32,431 nucleotides of DNA, from positions 1-32,431 of the forward strand of contig JAPPLK010000060.1 in NCBI GenBank assembly GCA_028819435.1, in the 5' to 3' direction. Below, one piece after another: positions 22,711 to 31,205 of this stretch (the first letter of the stretch is position 1; every line of letters starts with the position of its first letter). The stretch is from Nitrospira sp. (GTDB lineage: Bacteria > Nitrospirota > Nitrospiria > Nitrospirales > UBA8639). A program made the position numbers and the translations under genes. The notes beneath the pieces were generated by a model. It saw only the letters and a program-made list of their open reading frames with translations, made no database searches and was not told the origin of the DNA.

Positions 22711-23631
22711 ATGCTGGAAATCATCGGCAAAACGAATATCGATTTCATGGGGAAACGCCACGTCGCTTTCGGTGTCTCCGGCCTGCTGGTCCTGTTGGGC
22801 TTCATTGCTCTCGTTCAGATCGGGACCGGATCTGCCAATCTCGGCATCGACTTTGCCGGCGGCACGGCCGTCCAATTGAAATTTGAGAATGTGATCGGGA
22901 TTGAGCAGGCCCGCCAGGCACTTGGCAAACATGGTTTGCAGGATGCTGAACTCCAGGAATTCACCCAGGACCATAAATTGCTGATTCGCGTGAAAACGGA
23001 AGACACGCTGGAACAAAAAATTGCGGAAAAAATCGTGGAGGTATTCGAAACGGAATTCAGCCAGAACAAGTTCGTGATCGATTCCAGTACGGAAATCGGC
23101 CCGACGATCGGGCACCGGCTCCAACAGGACGCGTTGCTGGCGATCACGATTTCCCTGATCGGGATCATTCTCTACGTGGCCACGCGTTTTGAATTGCGAT
23201 TTGGCGTGGCCGCGGCGGTTGCAACCTTCCATGACGTGTTGGCCGTCCTGGGCGTCTACTATCTCCTCGACAAGGAAATCACCTTGTTGGTCGTGACTGC
23301 GTTATTGACCCTGGCCGGATACTCGCTGACCGACTCCGTCGTGGTCTTCGACCGCATTCGGGAAAACCTTCGAGCCCGGCGGCGTGAGACCATTCTGAAC
23401 ATTATCAACGCCGGGATCAATCAAGTGCTCACCAGAACCTTGATCACGACCCTGACCGTGGTGTTGGTACTCGTTCCCTTGACGATCTTCGGAGGGGAAG
23501 TGCTCCATGATTTTTCGCTCGCGCTGTTATTGGGCGTGCTCATCGGCACGTATTCCTCCGTGTTCGTGGCCAGTCCTCTCCTGTTGATATGGCCTGGCGG
23601 CAAGGGCCGGCTTCTGAGTCGAGGCGCCTGA
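22711..23631 (+). CDS. secF: Protein translocase subunit SecF
   Basis: 306 residues from ATG 22711, with GAGGTGG at 22701-22707 as ribosome site. Landmarks: GIDFAGGTAVQLKF near the N-terminus, a compact periplasmic domain, and the RND-type helix bundle with SLTDSVVVFDRIRENLRARR. Partner of SecD. The MITE inserted upstream adds 146 bases to the secD-secF gap, ending tight translational linkage; both genes remain intact. Confidence 0.96.
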   Translation: MLEIIGKTNIDFMGKRHVAFGVSGLLVLLGFIALVQIGTGSANLGIDFAGGTAVQLKFENVIGIEQARQALGKHGLQDAELQEFTQDHKLLIRVKTEDTLEQKIAEKIVEVFETEFSQNKFVIDSSTEIGPTIGHRLQQDALLAITISLIGIILYVATRFELRFGVAAAVATFHDVLAVLGVYYLLDKEITLLVVTALLTLAGYSLTDSVVVFDRIRENLRARRRETILNIINAGINQVLTRTLITTLTVVLVLVPLTIFGGEVLHDFSLALLLGVLIGTYSSVFVASPLLLIWPGGKGRLLSRGA

Positions 23632-23739
23632 ATGTGCCGTTGTCTGGTGCCCTATCCTTGACAAGGGTTGCCCTCTCTGAAAACATTCTTCGAGCATTCA
23701 GCGGTTAGGCGCCAGTCCGTCTTTTGGAGTATTCCGGCA

Positions 23740-26565
23740 ATGAAACGGTGGCTTTGGTCACAGAGTCTCCAGCGCAAAACGATTCTGGGAATGGTACTGG
23801 TCGGCCTGCTCCCTCTTGCCCTTTCATTATTCCTCACCTACGTAGAAGAGCGCCGGGCCCTTCGGGAAATTACCGGGTCAAATTTTAAGGGCATTGCCGT
23901 TGAAGTGGCGCGAAAAATCGAAACCCAGATCATGCGGGGCATCAATGAGGCGCAACAGTTGGCCACCATCCCCTTTATTCGCGCCGCGGTGAAGGAAGCG
24001 AACCGGAGTTATGAAGGAAGAGAGTCGGAGAAAATCAAGGCCTTTATCGAGGAATGGAAAGAACGGTGGCGGGCGCGAAAGAATCCTCATGAATTTCCCG
24101 CCTTTGTCAACCGGATTGCCACCAATTACCTGGTTGACTGGCACGCCGTTCGCAAGTCGGACTACCTCGGCATCCTGGTGACCGACAACCAGGGCGCATT
24201 GGTTCTCAGCTCCTTGCCTCAAGTGCGCTTTTACCACGGGGATGCGGAATGGTGGGAGGCCGCGTTTCGGCAAGGCCAAGGTCAGATTTACGTGAGTGAT
24301 TTGACCTTTGATCCCTCATTTGGAACCCACGTCCTGAACGTCGCCGTTCCCATCTTTGATCAAGGCCGTCATCAGGCCCTGGGGACCGTCAGTATTGTCC
24401 TTCGACGGGATTCGTTGTTCCGGTCGATTTCCGAAGTGACCGCGGGCGTTACCGGCCATGCTATGCTCATCGACGTGGATGGGACTCCCTTGATTTGTCC
24501 TGTCCTGTCACTGGAGCAGCATACCGCAAATCCCGCCATGGTGGCCGCCATTAACGAAGGGCAGGCTGGATGGGTTCACGTGACGCAGGATACCCATGGC
24601 GCGAGGGATTCCCTTGTCGGATACGCCCATTTGCGTATTCCGGAAACCTTGGCTGCCGAGAGTTTCCGGGGCAGACAATGGTTGACGATTGTGCGGCAGA
24701 ATCCCCAGGAGACCTATGCTCCCCTTCAGCAACTGCTGGTGAAGGTGGCGATGTATGGCCTCGTGGTGTTGGGGATTTTGTGGTTGGCGGGCCTGATTGT
24801 GGCCAGGAAACTTGTGAGCCCGATTCAAACCTTGCATGAAGGCGTGCAGCGAATCGGCGCGGGCAATTGGGATCATCCTCTCGTCCTGAAGACCGGCGAT
24901 GAAATTGAAGCGCTGTCTCATGCCTTCAATAAAATGGCCGTCAACCTGAAACAGTCGTTCTCGCAGTTGAATACGCAAATGGCAGAAATCCGTCTCCTTG
25001 AGGAACGCTATCGTGACCTGATCGAGAATTCTCCCGAGATGATTCATCAAATCGACAAGGCCGGTCGTTTTGTTCACGTCAATCAAACCGAATTGGAAAA
25101 ATTGGGCTTCACGTTGCTGGAAATGCTTTCGATGCATTTGTGGGATATTCTGCCTGCGGAGAGGAAGGCGGAAGCACTCGATTACGTCAACCGGCTGCCC
25201 ACGCAACCTCGAAGTTCGCTTGAAACGGTGTTTCTGACGAGAGACGGAACCCCGATCGATGTCGAAATTCATTCCACGGCTCTGATCGATTCGGACACGG
25301 GCGATCTGGTGTACACTCGTGCGTTCGTGCGGGACGTGACTGAAAGGAAGGCGCTGCAACGACAGGTCAACAGGTATACCACGCACCTGGAGCAGGAAGT
25401 GGCCGCCCAAACGCAACAACTCTCCGAATCGGAAAAGCGCTATCGCGTGCTCAGTGAAGAACTGGAGGAGAAAGTGCAGGCCCGGACCCTGGAGATTCAG
25501 AAAACGCAGAAGTACCTGGAAAGCTTGCTCGAAAACGCCAATGACGTGATCTATACGCTTGATCGTGATCAACGATTTACCTACGTGAACAACAAGGTGG
25601 AGAATTGGGGTTATCGCAAAGAAGATCTGCTGGGACGGCCGTTCTTGACCTTACTCGCCAAGCGCCATCGCAGTCGTCGTCTCAAAGACATCCTGGAACT
25701 GGAGGTGAAACAGGAATACGAAGTGGAGGTGATCAGTCAGAGCGGGGAACTTCGGTCGGTGTTGGTCAGTGTGTCGCCATTGGAAAACGAACGGCACAAC
25801 GTGATCGGTGTGCTGGGCATTGCCCGGGATATTACGGACAGAACGCTCATGGAAGAGCAATTTCGAAACGCCGAGCGATTGGCCTCCGTCGGGAAGCTGG
25901 CTGCCGGGGTGGCGCATGAGATCAACAACCCGTTGGGCGGGATTTTGAATTGTCTCTATAACATCAGGAAAGGCACACTGCCGTCCGAACGCCAGGAAGA
26001 ATATTTTACCTATATGGAAGACGGGCTTCGGCGCGCGCAAAAAATCGTCAGGCAATTGTTGGACTTCTCCCAACAACACGAGCCGGAGTTTTCCATGAAT
26101 GACATGAACGGATTGGTCGATCGCGTCCTGGTCTTGACGAACCACGCCATTGCCGAGAAACGTCTTCAGTTACACAAAGTCTATGACGACGACCTGCCGC
26201 CTTTGTTTGTCGATCCGCAAATGATCGAGCAGGTCTTGACGAACCTGATTCTCAATGCCGTCCAGGCGACCGACGAAGGCGGTTCGATCATCCTGCAAAC
26301 CCGGTCCACCCACGAGCGCTGTGAAATCGACGTGGGGGATACCGGGCCGGGTATCGACCCCGAGGTCAGGCCCCATATTTTCGATCCGTTTTTTACGACG
26401 AAAGGCACGGGTGAGGGCACGGGCCTGGGGTTATCGGTGAGTTTGGGTATCGTGGAGCGGCACGGTGGCCAATTGACCGTGGAAAGTGAAATCGGGAAGG
26501 GAACCGTGTTTACCGTGAGCCTGCCGTTGAGTGCCAACCGGGCCGCATTGGTGAAGGTCTCCTGA
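23740..26565 (+). CDS. Cache-HAMP-PAS-PAS sensor histidine kinase
   Basis: 941 residues from ATG 23740 (GGAG at 23727-23730); an in-frame TTG at 23668 would add 24 residues. Helix 1 at about 13-34, an extracytoplasmic Cache-type domain (about 40-325), helix 2 at about 335-358, HAMP (355-408), PAS1 (420-540, LIENSPEMIHQIDKAG), a coiled-coil, PAS2 (590-705, ANDVIYTLDRDQRFTYV), HisKA with H726 in GVAHEINNPLGG, and HATPase_c with N-box LTNLILNAVQA, DTGPGI and TTKGTGEGTGLGLS. It should autophosphorylate in response to a periplasmic ligand plus internal PAS signals and pass phosphate to the regulator whose ATG overlaps its stop. The ligand is unknown. Confidence 0.9.
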   Translation: MKRWLWSQSLQRKTILGMVLVGLLPLALSLFLTYVEERRALREITGSNFKGIAVEVARKIETQIMRGINEAQQLATIPFIRAAVKEANRSYEGRESEKIKAFIEEWKERWRARKNPHEFPAFVNRIATNYLVDWHAVRKSDYLGILVTDNQGALVLSSLPQVRFYHGDAEWWEAAFRQGQGQIYVSDLTFDPSFGTHVLNVAVPIFDQGRHQALGTVSIVLRRDSLFRSISEVTAGVTGHAMLIDVDGTPLICPVLSLEQHTANPAMVAAINEGQAGWVHVTQDTHGARDSLVGYAHLRIPETLAAESFRGRQWLTIVRQNPQETYAPLQQLLVKVAMYGLVVLGILWLAGLIVARKLVSPIQTLHEGVQRIGAGNWDHPLVLKTGDEIEALSHAFNKMAVNLKQSFSQLNTQMAEIRLLEERYRDLIENSPEMIHQIDKAGRFVHVNQTELEKLGFTLLEMLSMHLWDILPAERKAEALDYVNRLPTQPRSSLETVFLTRDGTPIDVEIHSTALIDSDTGDLVYTRAFVRDVTERKALQRQVNRYTTHLEQEVAAQTQQLSESEKRYRVLSEELEEKVQARTLEIQKTQKYLESLLENANDVIYTLDRDQRFTYVNNKVENWGYRKEDLLGRPFLTLLAKRHRSRRLKDILELEVKQEYEVEVISQSGELRSVLVSVSPLENERHNVIGVLGIARDITDRTLMEEQFRNAERLASVGKLAAGVAHEINNPLGGILNCLYNIRKGTLPSERQEEYFTYMEDGLRRAQKIVRQLLDFSQQHEPEFSMNDMNGLVDRVLVLTNHAIAEKRLQLHKVYDDDLPPLFVDPQMIEQVLTNLILNAVQATDEGGSIILQTRSTHERCEIDVGDTGPGIDPEVRPHIFDPFFTTKGTGEGTGLGLSVSLGIVERHGGQLTVESEIGKGTVFTVSLPLSANRAALVKVS

Positions 26566-28007
26566 TGTCCCGGTCGATCCTCATCATCGATGACGAGCCC
26601 CTGATGCGGTTGTCCATGTTGGACGCGTTGAAAGCCGAGGGATACCAGGTCCGGGAAGCATCCAACGGCGAGGAAGGCATCAAGCACATTCAAGCGAGTC
26701 GATATGATTTGGTGATCACCGATTTGAGAATGCCTCGAAGCGATGGTCTTGATGTCGTCCGGGTCTGCAAAGAATCCTCTTCTGAAACCGAGGTCATTGT
26801 CATCACGGCACACGGATCGGTTGATACGGCGGTTCAAGCCATGAAACTCGGGGCCTATGATTACGTCACCAAGCCGTTTTCCATGGATGAATTATTGCTC
26901 ATCGTGGAGCGCGCGACCAAGGTTCAGGCGTTGCGGCAAGAGAACGTGGCCCTTCGACAGGAACTCGAAGGAAAATTCAATTTCGACGGCATGGTGGGCA
27001 AAAACGAACAGATGCGGCAGGTTCTGGAAAAAGTCAAACTGGTCGCCACGACCGATGCCACCGTGTTGATTTTCGGTGAAAGCGGAACGGGGAAAGAAGT
27101 CATTGCGAATGCCATTCATCGAAACAGCCCGCGCGCCGGACAGGCCCTCATTAAAGTGAGTTGCGCCGCTTTGCCGGAAACCTTGTTGGAAGCCGAATTA
27201 TTCGGGCATGAGAAAGGCGCCTTTACTGGAGCCTTGAAGCAACGGCTGGGCCGGTTTGAATTGGCCCATAAGGGCACCTTGTTTTTGGACGAGATCGGAG
27301 AAATTTCCCCGTTGGTCCAAGTCAAACTCCTCCGGGTGTTGCAGGAAAAGCGGTTCGAACGGGTCGGGGGCGCGGAGACGATCGACAGCGATGTCCGGCT
27401 GGTCTGCGCCACGCAAAAAAATTTAAAGCAGGAGGTCGAAGCCGGACGATTTCGTGAAGACCTATTCTATCGCCTCAACGTCGTACAGGTGGCTCTTCCG
27501 CCCCTGAGGGAACGGAAGGAAGACGTCCTCGTTCTGGCCGAACATCTTCTTCAACGGAACATGAGCCGGATTTCACGTGTCATGAAGGGGTTTTCTCCAG
27601 CGTCACGGGACGTGCTCCTCCGTTATTCCTTTCCAGGTAACGTTCGTGAATTGGAAAACACGATTGAACGGGCGGTGGCGCTGGCGCAGGAAGGCGATGA
27701 AATCCAGGTGTGGGACCTCTGCGGTCAAAGCGGGTGCCCTTTTCTGGGAGGGCCGGTGCAATCCGCGTGTGCGTTTTGTCAGGAAGGGTTGTCGAACGCG
27801 ACGAATGCCCGGCAACAAGGCACGCTTGCCGAAGTGCGTGAACGTTGTGAACGGGACTATATCCTGGCCGTGTTGGAGCGGGAAGGGTGGAGCCGAACCG
27901 CGGCCTCAAAATCATTGGGCCTTTCGCGCAAAGCCTTGTGGGAAAAATGCAAACGCTACGGTCTTGCGACCCCGGACGGCGATGACGGCGACGAGTCGTC
28001 CGGCTAA
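26565..28007 (+). CDS. NtrC-family sigma-54 response regulator
   Basis: 480 residues; the ATG overlaps the kinase stop by one base (TGATG). Receiver domain with acidic pocket D9/D10, phospho-acceptor D53 and the Lys of TKPFS. AAA+ domain with Walker A GESGTGKE at 171-178 and the sigma-54-contacting GAFTGA at 218-223. C-terminal Fis-type helix-turn-helix (about 428-470, RTAASKSLGLSRKALWEKCK). The linker between AAA+ and HTH carries a cysteine set, C386-x4-C391-x10-C402-x2-C405, unusual for the family and able to bind metal or an Fe-S cluster. It activates sigma-54 promoters; I found no convincing -24/-12 site in this window. Confidence 0.93.
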   Translation: MSRSILIIDDEPLMRLSMLDALKAEGYQVREASNGEEGIKHIQASRYDLVITDLRMPRSDGLDVVRVCKESSSETEVIVITAHGSVDTAVQAMKLGAYDYVTKPFSMDELLLIVERATKVQALRQENVALRQELEGKFNFDGMVGKNEQMRQVLEKVKLVATTDATVLIFGESGTGKEVIANAIHRNSPRAGQALIKVSCAALPETLLEAELFGHEKGAFTGALKQRLGRFELAHKGTLFLDEIGEISPLVQVKLLRVLQEKRFERVGGAETIDSDVRLVCATQKNLKQEVEAGRFREDLFYRLNVVQVALPPLRERKEDVLVLAEHLLQRNMSRISRVMKGFSPASRDVLLRYSFPGNVRELENTIERAVALAQEGDEIQVWDLCGQSGCPFLGGPVQSACAFCQEGLSNATNARQQGTLAEVRERCERDYILAVLEREGWSRTAASKSLGLSRKALWEKCKRYGLATPDGDDGDESSG

Positions 28008-28029
28008 AGGGATTTGGGTTGGGGCGCGG

Positions 28030-29127
28030 TCAGTCTTCCGACCCGTCTCCCCCTTTCCACAATTTCACCGTGCGGTCCCAGGAAGCGCTGGCGAGATACC
28101 GGGCATCCGGGGAAAAGGCAATGCCCCTGACCGGACCGCTGTGGTCCTTGATCACGCGAACCTGTCGCCGGGTTTGAATGTCCCACATCTTGATGGTGTG
28201 GTCGTCACTGCAACTCACCAGGACTTTCCCGTCCGGAGAAACGAGCAGTCCTCGCACCCATTCGGAATGCCCTTTCACGGTATGGACCTCTTTCATGTTG
28301 GGCATCTCGAAATATTTGATCGCCGTGTCCCGGCTTCCGGTGATCATGGTCTTGCCGTCCGGCGTAAACGCGATCGCGCCGATCCAATATTCCATGGGTT
28401 TTTGAAATCCGCCCTGTTCATCCACGAAAAATCCTCGTTGTTCGGTCTCTTCGTCATCGGGTTCGTCCCGCCAATGGCCGTCATGCACGAGTTTCTCTTC
28501 CCCGCTGGGCAGGACTTCGTATAACTTCAATTTGCCGATGTCACTCCCGCCAACCAAGTGAATGCCATCCGGAGAAAACGCCGTGCAGACCGTCCAGTGA
28601 TGGTCATATTGATCTTTCCCGAGGAGCGTCATGACTTCGGTGCCGGTGGTGATCTCCCAGATTTTGATGTCTTTATTCTGTCCGGCCCGGGCCAGCATCA
28701 AGCCGTCCGGGGAAAAGGAGAGGCTGGCGACCGCGTGATCGTATTGCGTAAACAGCAGGCGTATGGTTTCCCCCGTGTGAGGGTTCCAGAGCCGGATCGT
28801 TCTGTCGTCGCTGCCGGTGGCGAGGATCTGGCCATCCGGACTGAAGGCGACTTGCCGGATATCGTTGGTGTGTCCTTTCAGGGATTTGAGCAGGCGGCCG
28901 GTTTCGATTTCCCAGATGCGGAGAAGCCGGTCGGCGCCTCCGCTGACGAGCGTCAAGCCATCGGGGGAATACGCCACGTCCCAGACGCCGTGGGAATGTC
29001 CTCGAAAGGTCCGGATTTCATGGATGCCGGCCTTCCAATATTCCAAGGTGTCTATCGGTGGCAGTTCAAGTTTGGGTTCTTCCGTGAACGTCGGGGGTGC
29101 CATGTGTGGGAGCGGGGGTTGAGTCAT
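28030..29127 (-). CDS. WD40 repeat beta-propeller protein
   Basis: 365 residues on the minus strand; ATG 29127 is chosen over one 33 bases upstream because AAAGGA lies 9 bases before it. After a proline-rich N-terminus come about seven WD40 blades with the recurring pattern GH...V..VAFSPDG..LA(T/S)GS.D.TI(R/K)LW (for example GVWDVAYSPDGLTLVSGG, IRQVAFSPDGQILATGSDD, VRGIAFSPDARYLASASWD). No signal peptide or catalytic domain, so it is a soluble protein-binding propeller. It is convergent with the response regulator gene (22-base gap, no terminator seen) and divergent from the HEXXH gene. Partner unknown. Confidence 0.92.
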   Translation of the reverse strand: MTQPPLPHMAPPTFTEEPKLELPPIDTLEYWKAGIHEIRTFRGHSHGVWDVAYSPDGLTLVSGGADRLLRIWEIETGRLLKSLKGHTNDIRQVAFSPDGQILATGSDDRTIRLWNPHTGETIRLLFTQYDHAVASLSFSPDGLMLARAGQNKDIKIWEITTGTEVMTLLGKDQYDHHWTVCTAFSPDGIHLVGGSDIGKLKLYEVLPSGEEKLVHDGHWRDEPDDEETEQRGFFVDEQGGFQKPMEYWIGAIAFTPDGKTMITGSRDTAIKYFEMPNMKEVHTVKGHSEWVRGLLVSPDGKVLVSCSDDHTIKMWDIQTRRQVRVIKDHSGPVRGIAFSPDARYLASASWDRTVKLWKGGDGSED

Positions 29128-29167
29128 AAACCGAAATCCTTTCAGTGTGATCGCCGTCACTGGGGCC

Positions 29168-29197
29168 TTGCGTTGAAAAAACAGGCCTGCCTATAAT
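29168..29197 (+). promoter_or_regulatory. Possible promoter for the HEXXH gene
   Basis: TATAAT at 29192-29197 with TTGCGT at 29168-29173, an 18-base spacer. The -10 is perfect, the -35 weak. It lies in the 210-base divergent gap between the WD40 and HEXXH genes, giving a leader of about 135 bases. Confidence 0.35.
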
Positions 29198-29337
29198 GCC
29201 AATGACGTTTTCGGAAAAGGATACTAGCGAGCCGTTACCGGCATCGTCAAGCAGGTGCGGGAAGCGGCACAAGACGATTCCTGGTTTGTGGGCACGGGCC
29301 GTCAGGACAGCCGTCGAGACAGGTAAGGAGTGAGGGG

Positions 29338-30339
29338 ATGGACATTCGATTTCAGCCGGCATTGCTTCAAGAAGTCATTGACTCGTTCGCCGAGAAAACC
29401 GAGCGGGAGGGAGATCCCACCTATTACAATGAGTTCCATGAAGTCGCCGATCCGATTTACGAGAAATTTTCCTTGGACGACCGTGAGCCGGAATTCAAGA
29501 AACTGTATCAGCATCTTTTTGCCAAATGGGGCTTTGCCGACATTTTGAGAGATGGTTTCGAGGAATTTCCCGACTTGAAGGAAAAGATCGGCATCGTGCT
29601 CGTTCGAGGCGTGCTGAAAGAAGATCAGGAAGGCGTGGACATCCTCAGAAAATGGGGGACCGTGGAGGAGAAACTGGCCCGGCAATTTGAGGAAAAGGGG
29701 CAAAAGGGCGTCGGGATCAAGTTGATCCCCCGGCGGTTTTACGATCCGGCCATTAACCGGTATCTCCGCCATGAATTCACGCACGTCTCCGATATGCTTG
29801 ATCCTGCGTTTGGATATGATCCCGACACGAAAGTCGGCATGAATCCGGGCGAAGAGCATCTCCTCCTGAATCGGTATCGGGTCCTGTGGAGCGTACACGT
29901 CGACAGCCGGATCGTCCGGTCCGGGAAGGAACCGATGTTCAGCCGGGAGTACCGGTTGCGGGAATTTCGTTCCTGGTACCGGAAGATCCCTCCCACGCAA
30001 GTTGAATCGGTGTTTGAGGGGGTTTGGCAGACGGAATATTTCACCCATGCCGAATTGGTGGAAATGTCTCAGGATACCATCCGCGTGATGGAGCGGGCAG
30101 TGGAGGTCGAGGAAGGTGAATTGCCAGGGGACGTGCCGGCCAAACCCTTGTTGATGCCAGGATTTCCGTGTCCGCTTTGTCGATTTCCCACCTATTCCTG
30201 GGTTGAGGATCTTGAAGAAAAAGTTGAACCCTACGTACTGGATTACATCAAGGAAAATCATCCGGGATGGGACGTCGAGTATGGTGCCTGTGACCGCTGT
30301 GTAGAGGTCTACAGGCTTCGTGCCGCAGGCGTCGTTTAG
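29338..30339 (+). CDS. Uncharacterised HEXXH-motif, zinc-ribbon protein
   Basis: 333 residues; ATG 29338 follows AAGGAG. It has no signal peptide or membrane helix. Residues 144-153 read RHEFTHVSDM, an HEXXH zinc-metallopeptidase core (H145, E146, H149). LNRYRVLWSVHVDSRIV further on could supply a third metal ligand. The C-terminus has a separate probable zinc ribbon, C-P-L-C near residue 281 and C-D-R-C near residue 321. I do not recognise a named family. It is followed 15 bases later by a Tat-type Fe-S protein gene and then a TorD gene, so a role in processing or maturing a redox enzyme is possible. That is inference only. Confidence 0.75.
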   Translation: MDIRFQPALLQEVIDSFAEKTEREGDPTYYNEFHEVADPIYEKFSLDDREPEFKKLYQHLFAKWGFADILRDGFEEFPDLKEKIGIVLVRGVLKEDQEGVDILRKWGTVEEKLARQFEEKGQKGVGIKLIPRRFYDPAINRYLRHEFTHVSDMLDPAFGYDPDTKVGMNPGEEHLLLNRYRVLWSVHVDSRIVRSGKEPMFSREYRLREFRSWYRKIPPTQVESVFEGVWQTEYFTHAELVEMSQDTIRVMERAVEVEEGELPGDVPAKPLLMPGFPCPLCRFPTYSWVEDLEEKVEPYVLDYIKENHPGWDVEYGACDRCVEVYRLRAAGVV

Positions 30340-30354
30340 GGCAAGGGCCGGTCC

Positions 30355-31002
30355 ATGGCACAATCTCCTCCGGGGGGCTCCAAACATCCTGAGCCGTCCT
30401 ACGGGCGCAGGAATTTTCTCAAACAGAGCGTTGTGTCCTTGGGTGTGACGGTGCATGAGTACGTCAAGCACCGGGACGCGGAAGACGTCCAGGAGGAACA
30501 ACCGGAAAAAAGACGAACCGATTGGTTGCGGCCACCGGGCGCGCTTGAGGAAGCCCGGTTTCTTGAGAGTTGCACGGGCTGCGGAGAATGTGTTGACGCG
30601 TGCCCCCACGACAGCATCCGCGTCCTCAAAGACCACCACGATTCCGACGGTTCTGAGCGAAGAGAGACCCCGGTCATCTACCCGGACGAACGGCCCTGTT
30701 ACCTTTGTGAGGATTTTCCGTGTATCGACGCCTGTGAACCGGAGGCGCTTCGTCCCGTCGGCAACGTCGGGGACGTCAACATGGGCCTCGCCGTCGTTTC
30801 CCAAAGGATCTGTACGGCCGGGCAGGGCTGCAACGCATGTGTGGCCCCGTGCCCGACGCAGGCCCTTGAGATGGATTTTACTTCGCTGGCCATCAGGGTT
30901 GAAGCGGCCCGATGCGTTGGGTGCGGGGTTTGCGAGCATATTTGTCAAACCGTGAATGATCACGTGGCGATCAGGGTCGTTCCGGCAAGATTAGGGGTAT
31001 GA
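30355..31002 (+). CDS. Tat-type 4x[4Fe-4S] ferredoxin (NapG/MauN-like)
   Basis: 215 residues. The N-terminus has a twin-arginine motif (GRRNFLK, R18-R19) followed by a short hydrophobic run, indicating Tat export or membrane attachment. Four cysteine clusters follow: C73/76/79/83, C115/118/123/127, C153/159/162/166 and C187/190/193/197, each with ferredoxin-like spacing and a Pro or hydrophobic residue after the last Cys. The pattern matches NapG/MauN-type electron-transfer proteins. It would carry electrons at the periplasmic face. It lies between an HEXXH protein and a TorD chaperone, next to the start of an exported protein, suggesting a molybdenum-enzyme locus just beyond the window. Confidence 0.88.
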   Translation: MAQSPPGGSKHPEPSYGRRNFLKQSVVSLGVTVHEYVKHRDAEDVQEEQPEKRRTDWLRPPGALEEARFLESCTGCGECVDACPHDSIRVLKDHHDSDGSERRETPVIYPDERPCYLCEDFPCIDACEPEALRPVGNVGDVNMGLAVVSQRICTAGQGCNACVAPCPTQALEMDFTSLAIRVEAARCVGCGVCEHICQTVNDHVAIRVVPARLGV

Positions 31003-31027
31003 ACTTAAGTTGACAGGCGTAGGCTTC

Positions 31028-31062
31028 ACTGGGACTGAATCGGCTGTGTGTTCCGTCCCAGT
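31028..31062 (+). terminator. Possible terminator after the Fe-S protein gene
   Basis: ACTGGGAC (31028-31035) pairs with GTCCCAGT (31055-31062) across a 19-base loop, followed by only TT. The stem is perfect but the loop is long and the T run poor, so termination is uncertain. Confidence 0.35.
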
Positions 31063-31079
31063 TTCGCCGGTTTTAGAAC

Positions 31080-31108
31080 TTGACTTCGATCAGCAGTTGG
31101 CCTATTAT
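31080..31108 (+). promoter_or_regulatory. Probable sigma-70 promoter of the torD-like gene
   Basis: TTGACT (31080-31085), 17 bases, TATTAT (31103-31108). Predicted start is near 31115, leaving a leader of about 90 bases that contains an inverted repeat GGAACAG-AGG-CTGTTCC at 31168-31184, a candidate operator or hairpin. Confidence 0.6.
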
Positions 31109-31205
31109 CTGTCGGCACTTTGGGGGTGAGGCGCTCCCGGAAGTGATTTATATTTATTTGAGAGATGGGAACAGAGGCTGTTCCTGTTGAGATAAGCGGA
31201 GGTTT

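Noticed and set aside
23658..23686. TTGACA (23658-23663) as promoter of the sensor kinase
   Set aside because: The -35 is perfect but the hexamer at 17 bases is AAACAT, only three of six matches, so I did not list it as a feature.
29302..30963. 553-codon minus-strand frame opposite the HEXXH and Fe-S genes
   Set aside because: It is open only because of high GC on the antisense of two well-supported genes; its translation shows no domain and the forward genes have clear motifs.
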